This document shows positions 60,426 through 64,000 of a stretch of DNA of 64,000 bases, piece after piece; position 1 is the first letter of the stretch, and each line of letters starts with the position of its first letter. The DNA is from Streptomyces sp. NBC_01116. Its GTDB lineage: Bacteria > Actinomycetota > Actinomycetes > Streptomycetales > Streptomycetaceae. The notes under the pieces are model-generated. The model was not told the DNA's origin. It made no database searches and saw only the letters and a program-made list of their open reading frames with translations. Made by a program: the position numbers and the translations under genes. The DNA is taken from NCBI RefSeq assembly GCF_041435495.1, contig NZ_CP108644.1, positions 1,302,001-1,366,000 on the forward strand, read 5' to 3'.

Positions 60426-63010
60426 TGGAACACGTGCCCCCGCCCGCCGAGGAACTGGCCCTCCTCGACCGAGAACTGGCCGAGCTGGACGCCCGCCGGG
60501 CCCAGCTGCTGACCCGGCGCACCTGGCTGCTCGCCGCGCTGCGGCCGCCCGCGCCGACGGCCGCCCCGGGCTGGAACCCGTCCGGCTGGGGCGCGCCTCC
60601 CGGCGCCCCCGCGCAGCCGTGGGGCCAGGTGCCGAAGCAGCCGTCCGCGCCGCGCAGCGCGCAGAACATCCTGCTGACGCTGGGCGGTCTGCTGCTGGCG
60701 GTCGCTGCCGTCGCGTTCACGCTGGTGAGCTGGGGCTCGATGGGGATCGGCGGCCGGTCGGCCGTGCTGGCCGCGGTGACCCTGGGGGCGATGGCCGCCC
60801 CGGCGGTGCTGCTGCGGCGGGGTCTGGCGGCCACCGCCGAGGCGCTGGCGGCCCTGGCCCTGGTGCTGACGCTGCTGGACGTCTACGCGGTCCACGCGGT
60901 GGCCGCGCCCGACACCGACGGGCTCGGTTTCACGGCCGTCGCGTCGGCGGTGCTCGCGGCGCTGTGGACGGCGTACGGGCTGGCGCTGGGCAAGCTGCGC
61001 CTGCCGTTGCCGGCCGCCGTGGTGCTGGCCCAGTGGCCGCTGCTGTTCTGGGCCTGGGCCGCGGGCGCGCCGGCGCTGGTGGTCGGGTGGGCGCTGCTGG
61101 CGACCGCGGTGCTGGACGGAGCGATCGCGCTGTGGGGCAAGGGCGCCGGGGTGCGGGTCACGGCGTGCGTCGGTGGATCGGCGATGGGCTTGTCGGCCCT
61201 GATGGTGGGCCTCGCGCTGTCCACGACGGCCTCCGGGCCGCTCGGGGCGGCGGGACCGGGGGCGCTGCTGCTGGCGGCGGCCGCGGCGGCCCTGGCCGGG
61301 GCGTGGCGCGCGCCGAGAGGTTTCGCGCGGACGGGCGGTGTGGTGGCGGGCCTCGCGGCGGTGGCCGCGGTGGGCGGCGTACCGGCCGCCGCACTGCCGG
61401 AGGGCTGGCGGGTGCTCGCGTATCTGCTGGGCGGCCTCGCCCTGGCAGGGGTCCTGCGGGCAGGGGTGCCGAGGGACGCGGCGCGCGGGGTGCTGGCGGC
61501 GTCGGCGGCCGTGGTGGCCGGCTCCCTGGCGTGGGCGCTGCCGCCGCTCGCGGCGGTGCTGCTGGGTCCGGTGACGCTGCTGTCGGACGTGTGGGCGGGG
61601 GCGCCGGAGGGATTCCGGTCCGCGCTGGGGTCGACGCTGCCGTGGTCGGAGCTGGCCGCGGCCCCGCTGACGCTCGCCCTGGTGGCCGGGCTGCTGGGGG
61701 CGGCGTACCGGTGGTGGCCCTCGGTCGTGCGGATCACGGCGCCGTTGGCGGCCCGGGACGCGGCTCCGGCGGAGGCGGATGTGCCGGGCGCGGCCCGGAC
61801 GGCGCCGCCCGCTGCCGGGGCTCCCTGGTACGCGGCCGGTGGGGCCGGCGCTCGCCAGCGGCCTTCCGGGGCAGCCCTGCGCGGGGCCGCCGGTGCGGGT
61901 GCGGTGGCTCTCGGCTGGGGCGCGCTGCTGCTGGCCGGGGTCGTGCTGGATGTGCCCTACGCGGTCGCGGTGGCCGGGGAGACGGCCCTGGTGGGCGGGC
62001 TGCTCGCGTCGGCGGTCCGGAGTGCCGGGAGCGGCCGGAGCGCGTCGGCGGTGCCGGTGATCGCGCTGCTGGGGGCGGTGGCCGGGGCGATGAGCGTCGC
62101 CGTGCTGTCGCTGGCGTCGGAGGGGGCCTCCTACGCGGTGTTCGGCGCGCTGGCGGCGCTGTTCGCCGGGGCGGCGGTACGGGCGGGGGCCGAGGTGCCG
62201 CGTGCGGTGCTCGCGGTCGCCGCGGTGGTCTGGGGCACCGTGCTCACGGGGTTCGCGGGCCGGTCCCTGGACCTCGCACCGCATGAGTCCGCGCCGTTGA
62301 TGCTTCTGGTGCCCGCGCTGACGGTGCTGCTCGGGGCACGGTTGCGGCGGAACCCGGTGGCGTTGCCGGTGGAGCTGGCGGGTGCGCTGGGTGCGCTCGT
62401 CGCCGTGGGGCTCGCGGTGTCCGACGCGCCCTTCCTGGCCCTGGTGCTGGCGTTGAGCGGGGTGCTGGCGGCGGGCGCGGCGGTGCGGTCGGAGCGGCGG
62501 CCGGTGGCGGGTTACCTGGCGGCGGCGCTGTTCGTGCTGGCCACCTGGGTCCGGCTGGCCGCCTCGGAGGTGTCGTTCCCGGAGGCGTACACGCTGCCGG
62601 TGACCGTGCCCGCGCTGGTGGTCGGGGTGCTGCGGCGGCGCGGGGACCGGGAGGTCTCGTCGTGGACGGCGTACGGGCCGGGGCTCGCGGCGACGCTGTT
62701 GCCGAGCCTGGCGGTCGCCTGGACCGACCCGGACTGGCTGCGGCCGCTGCTGCTGGGGGTGGCGGCGCTGGTGATCACGCTGCTGGGCGCGCGCTACCGC
62801 CTCCAGGCGCTGCTGCTGCTCGGTGGGGCGGTGCTGGCGCTGGACGGGCTGCACGAGCTGGCGCCGTACGTGGTGCAGGTCGCGGGCGCGCTGCCCCGCT
62901 GGCTGCCGCCGGCCCTGGCCGGGCTGCTGCTGCTGGTGGTCGGAGCGACGTACGAGCAGCGGCTGCGCGACGCCCGCCGGCTGAGGGACGCGCTGGGACG
63001 GATGCGGTGA
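60425..63010 (+). CDS. SCO7613 C-terminal-domain-type membrane protein
   Basis: An 861-residue, extremely Ala/Leu/Gly/Val-rich polytopic protein with more than 20 hydrophobic segments from about residue 80 to the end. The N-terminal 75 residues are soluble: a short coiled coil (PPAEELALLDRELAELDARR) and a Pro/Gly/Trp-rich linker. Matches the Streptomyces family named after the SCO7613 C-terminal domain; function unknown. Start MEHVPPPAEE. It lies between the two identical tRNA-Val genes, on the opposite strand. Confidence 0.85.
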   Translation: MEHVPPPAEELALLDRELAELDARRAQLLTRRTWLLAALRPPAPTAAPGWNPSGWGAPPGAPAQPWGQVPKQPSAPRSAQNILLTLGGLLLAVAAVAFTLVSWGSMGIGGRSAVLAAVTLGAMAAPAVLLRRGLAATAEALAALALVLTLLDVYAVHAVAAPDTDGLGFTAVASAVLAALWTAYGLALGKLRLPLPAAVVLAQWPLLFWAWAAGAPALVVGWALLATAVLDGAIALWGKGAGVRVTACVGGSAMGLSALMVGLALSTTASGPLGAAGPGALLLAAAAAALAGAWRAPRGFARTGGVVAGLAAVAAVGGVPAAALPEGWRVLAYLLGGLALAGVLRAGVPRDAARGVLAASAAVVAGSLAWALPPLAAVLLGPVTLLSDVWAGAPEGFRSALGSTLPWSELAAAPLTLALVAGLLGAAYRWWPSVVRITAPLAARDAAPAEADVPGAARTAPPAAGAPWYAAGGAGARQRPSGAALRGAAGAGAVALGWGALLLAGVVLDVPYAVAVAGETALVGGLLASAVRSAGSGRSASAVPVIALLGAVAGAMSVAVLSLASEGASYAVFGALAALFAGAAVRAGAEVPRAVLAVAAVVWGTVLTGFAGRSLDLAPHESAPLMLLVPALTVLLGARLRRNPVALPVELAGALGALVAVGLAVSDAPFLALVLALSGVLAAGAAVRSERRPVAGYLAAALFVLATWVRLAASEVSFPEAYTLPVTVPALVVGVLRRRGDREVSSWTAYGPGLAATLLPSLAVAWTDPDWLRPLLLGVAALVITLLGARYRLQALLLLGGAVLALDGLHELAPYVVQVAGALPRWLPPALAGLLLLVVGATYEQRLRDARRLRDALGRMR

Positions 63011-63072
63011 GCCACGCCCGGTCCGGGCCCGCTGGTCACAGCGGCTCCCGGGCCGGGGCCCGGCGCGCAACG

Positions 63073-63113
63073 CAGAGGGCCCGGGAGACGGATTCCGTCT
63101 CCCGGGCCCTCTG
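63073..63113 (-). terminator. Terminator downstream of the second tRNA-Val
   Basis: A perfect 19-bp stem CAGAGGGCCCGGGAGACGG / CCGTCTCCCGGGCCCTCTG with a 3-base loop, beginning seven bases past the tRNA. Confidence 0.9.
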
Positions 63114-63119
63114 TCCGGG

Positions 63120-63191
63120 TGGGCGATACTGGGTTCGAACCAGTGACCTCTTCGGTGTGAACGAAGCGCTCTCCCACTGAGCTAATCGCCC
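63120..63191 (-). tRNA. tRNA-Val(CAC), second copy
   Basis: Same 72 bases as the gene at 60213-60284, with the anticodon loop TTCACAC. The identity extends to 77 bases (63118-63194 against 60211-60287). Both are on the minus strand, each with its own hairpin terminator of different sequence. Confidence 0.97.
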
Positions 63192-63246
63192 GGGCGCACC
63201 GCAAACATTACCCCATGTCAGCGGTGCTCCTGGACCGTCCCCCGGG

Positions 63247-63702
63247 CTACTCGCTGATCTTCCACGGCATGGTGAGCCCGAACTTCCAGACGTAGATCCC
63301 GGCCAGCACCGCCATGATCACGAGCCCCAGCGTGGTGAGGATGATGTTGCGTCGCCGGACCTTGGGATCGAGGGCCCGCTGCGCCGCCTCGGTGACCTTG
63401 CGCTTGGTCCAGCGCAGCACCAGCTGGGCCCAGACGAACTCGGTCGCCCAGATCGCCATGCCGCCGAAGATCACCAGCCAGCCGGGCCCCGGCAGCACGA
63501 GCATGAGCACGCCCGCGATCACCACGCCGAGCCCGACGATGAAGACGCCGACCTGCCAGCTCAGATGGAGCGCTTTCGACGCCTTGATGAAACCCGGCGC
63601 CCGCGAGCCCAGCTCGCGCTCCTCCCGGTCCGATTCCCCCGTGGCGGATGCGCGTGCCGCCTGGTCGGCGACCTCGCTCCGCTCGTCACTCTCCGCGTTC
63701 AT
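63247..63702 (-). CDS. PGPGW-domain membrane protein (TIGR02611 type)
   Basis: A 151-residue protein: charged N-terminus (1-35), then three hydrophobic segments, with the diagnostic LPGPGWLVIFGG in the second (about 72-83), and a C-terminal helix (IILTTLGLVIMAVLAGIYV). Found directly upstream of ssgB in streptomycetes, divergent from it as here. The ATG of MNAESDERSE is chosen; longer frames run into the ssgB promoter. Function unknown. Confidence 0.9.
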   Translation of the reverse strand: MNAESDERSEVADQAARASATGESDREERELGSRAPGFIKASKALHLSWQVGVFIVGLGVVIAGVLMLVLPGPGWLVIFGGMAIWATEFVWAQLVLRWTKRKVTEAAQRALDPKVRRRNIILTTLGLVIMAVLAGIYVWKFGLTMPWKISE

Positions 63703-63747
63703 GAAGCTCAACTTACCCGACCCGTCTTCGTCACTGGAATGGGCGCA

Positions 63748-63760
63748 TAACTCAAAGTTA
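63748..63760. promoter_or_regulatory. BldD-like box upstream of ssgB
   Basis: TAACTCAAAGTTA is a perfect palindrome (TAACT-CAA-AGTTA) and fits the BldD consensus TNACNC(A/T)GNGTNA with one mismatch. It is 133 bases upstream of the ssgB ATG. ssgB is among the reported BldD targets in S. coelicolor. Confidence 0.75.
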
Positions 63761-63816
63761 CACGCCGCTGAGCGAGGGACCCGAAGCATCACAAATGGGT
63801 CAGAGGGGTTTACAAC

Positions 63817-63831
63817 GCCACCGTAGGTGGC
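63817..63831. repeat. Inverted repeat in the ssgB promoter region
   Basis: GCCACC-GTA-GGTGGC, a perfect 6-bp inverted repeat with a 3-base spacer, about 60 bases before the ssgB start. It directly follows GGGGTTTACAA, which resembles a -35 of the GTTT type used by stress sigma factors of the SigB/SigH family; no matching -10 was clear. Confidence 0.45.
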
Positions 63832-63892
63832 ATGTCGATTTCGCCGACGTGCGAATCCCCGAGCGCACACTGAGCGAAAGGCCCTGGCGCTT

Positions 63893-64000
63893 ATGAACAC
63901 CACGGTCAGCTGCGAGCTGCACCTGCGCCTCGTTGTGTCGAGCGAGTCCTCACTGCCTGTACCCGCGGGCCTGCGGTATGACACGGCCGATCCCTATGCC
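63893..64000 (+). CDS. ssgB: SsgB, sporulation septum protein, partial (N-terminus)
   Basis: The first 36 residues (MNTTVSCELHLRLVVSSESS and on) are identical, as far as I recall, to S. coelicolor SsgB (SCO1541). SsgB belongs to the SsgA-like family and recruits FtsZ to future sporulation septa together with SsgA. The gene continues past the window end. Its promoter region carries a BldD-like box. Confidence 0.97.
   Translation, partial: MNTTVSCELHLRLVVSSESSLPVPAGLRYDTADPYA

Noticed and set aside
60347..63070. A 907-codon minus-strand frame opposite the large membrane protein
   Set aside because: It consists of Arg/Gln/Pro/His-rich low-complexity sequence, while the plus-strand frame gives regular hydrophobic helices. 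It also runs into the tRNA terminator region.
60211..63194. Integrated mobile element bounded by the two tRNA-Val genes
   Set aside because: No integrase, transposase or phage gene lies between them and the enclosed gene has the codon use of its neighbours. The repeats are two full tRNA genes rather than a gene plus an att fragment.

Overview
The window is chromosomal core DNA of a Streptomyces. It has very high GC with GC-rich third codon positions and frequent GTG and TTG starts, and it carries the developmental genes bldD and ssgB, an SCO7613-type membrane protein and a PGPGW-domain protein. Gene order follows the familiar bldD-to-ssgB stretch of Streptomyces genomes. Most genes are on the minus strand. 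No CRISPR array, IS element, transposase, prophage or biosynthetic gene cluster was seen.

Layout. Positions 1-8.8 kb hold the pyrimidine operon, transcribed leftward: pyrR-pyrB-pyrC-(PH-like membrane protein)-carA-carB, then a strong hairpin and pyrD, which is cut by the window edge. The pyrR leader carries a PyrR-binding RNA element that overlaps the ribosome binding site. bldD is divergent from it and has a perfect BldD operator in its promoter. From 9.5 to 23.1 kb there is a long leftward block: DUF948 protein, DUF6167 protein, alaS, ruvX, mltG, aroE, aroC, aroK-aroB (here one reading frame), aroQ, a proline-rich P-loop protein, an M24 peptidase-like protein with altered metal ligands, efp and nusB. 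Many of these genes overlap by 4 bases, which suggests translational coupling.

From 23.3 to 33.8 kb the strands are mixed: an NB-ARC/TPR protein, rpsD, a DUF2470 protein behind a DmdR/DtxR-type iron box, rarA, a vitamin K epoxide reductase homologue, hisS, an MBL-fold hydrolase, a membrane-anchored cyclophilin, and a DUF349 protein with a structured leader. From 33.9 to 49.4 kb is a leftward housekeeping run: pgsA, acyltransferase, pimA, LemA-like protein, pdxS, pdxT, yebC, ruvC, ruvA, ruvB, yajC, secD, secF, apt and relA. Its upstream end corresponds to the mycobacterial thrS-HIT-pgsA-acyltransferase-pimA block, but here rightward genes (an EF-G-like protein, a membrane protein and a K+ channel) separate the members.

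From 55.3 kb to the end lie thrS, a two-gene unit (PD-(D/E)XK-like DUF4365 protein plus a protein with a possible OB fold) divergent from a DEDDh exonuclease, two identical tRNA-Val(CAC) genes flanking an 861-residue membrane protein, a PGPGW protein, and the start of ssgB behind a BldD-like box.

The most notable observations are the aroK-aroB in-frame fusion, the degenerate M24 peptidase, the iron box between rpsD and the DUF2470 gene, the DUF4365 unit, the structured DUF349 leader, and BldD boxes at both ends of the window. Almost all long overlapping ORFs in other frames are artefacts of GC-rich codon usage and are left out.
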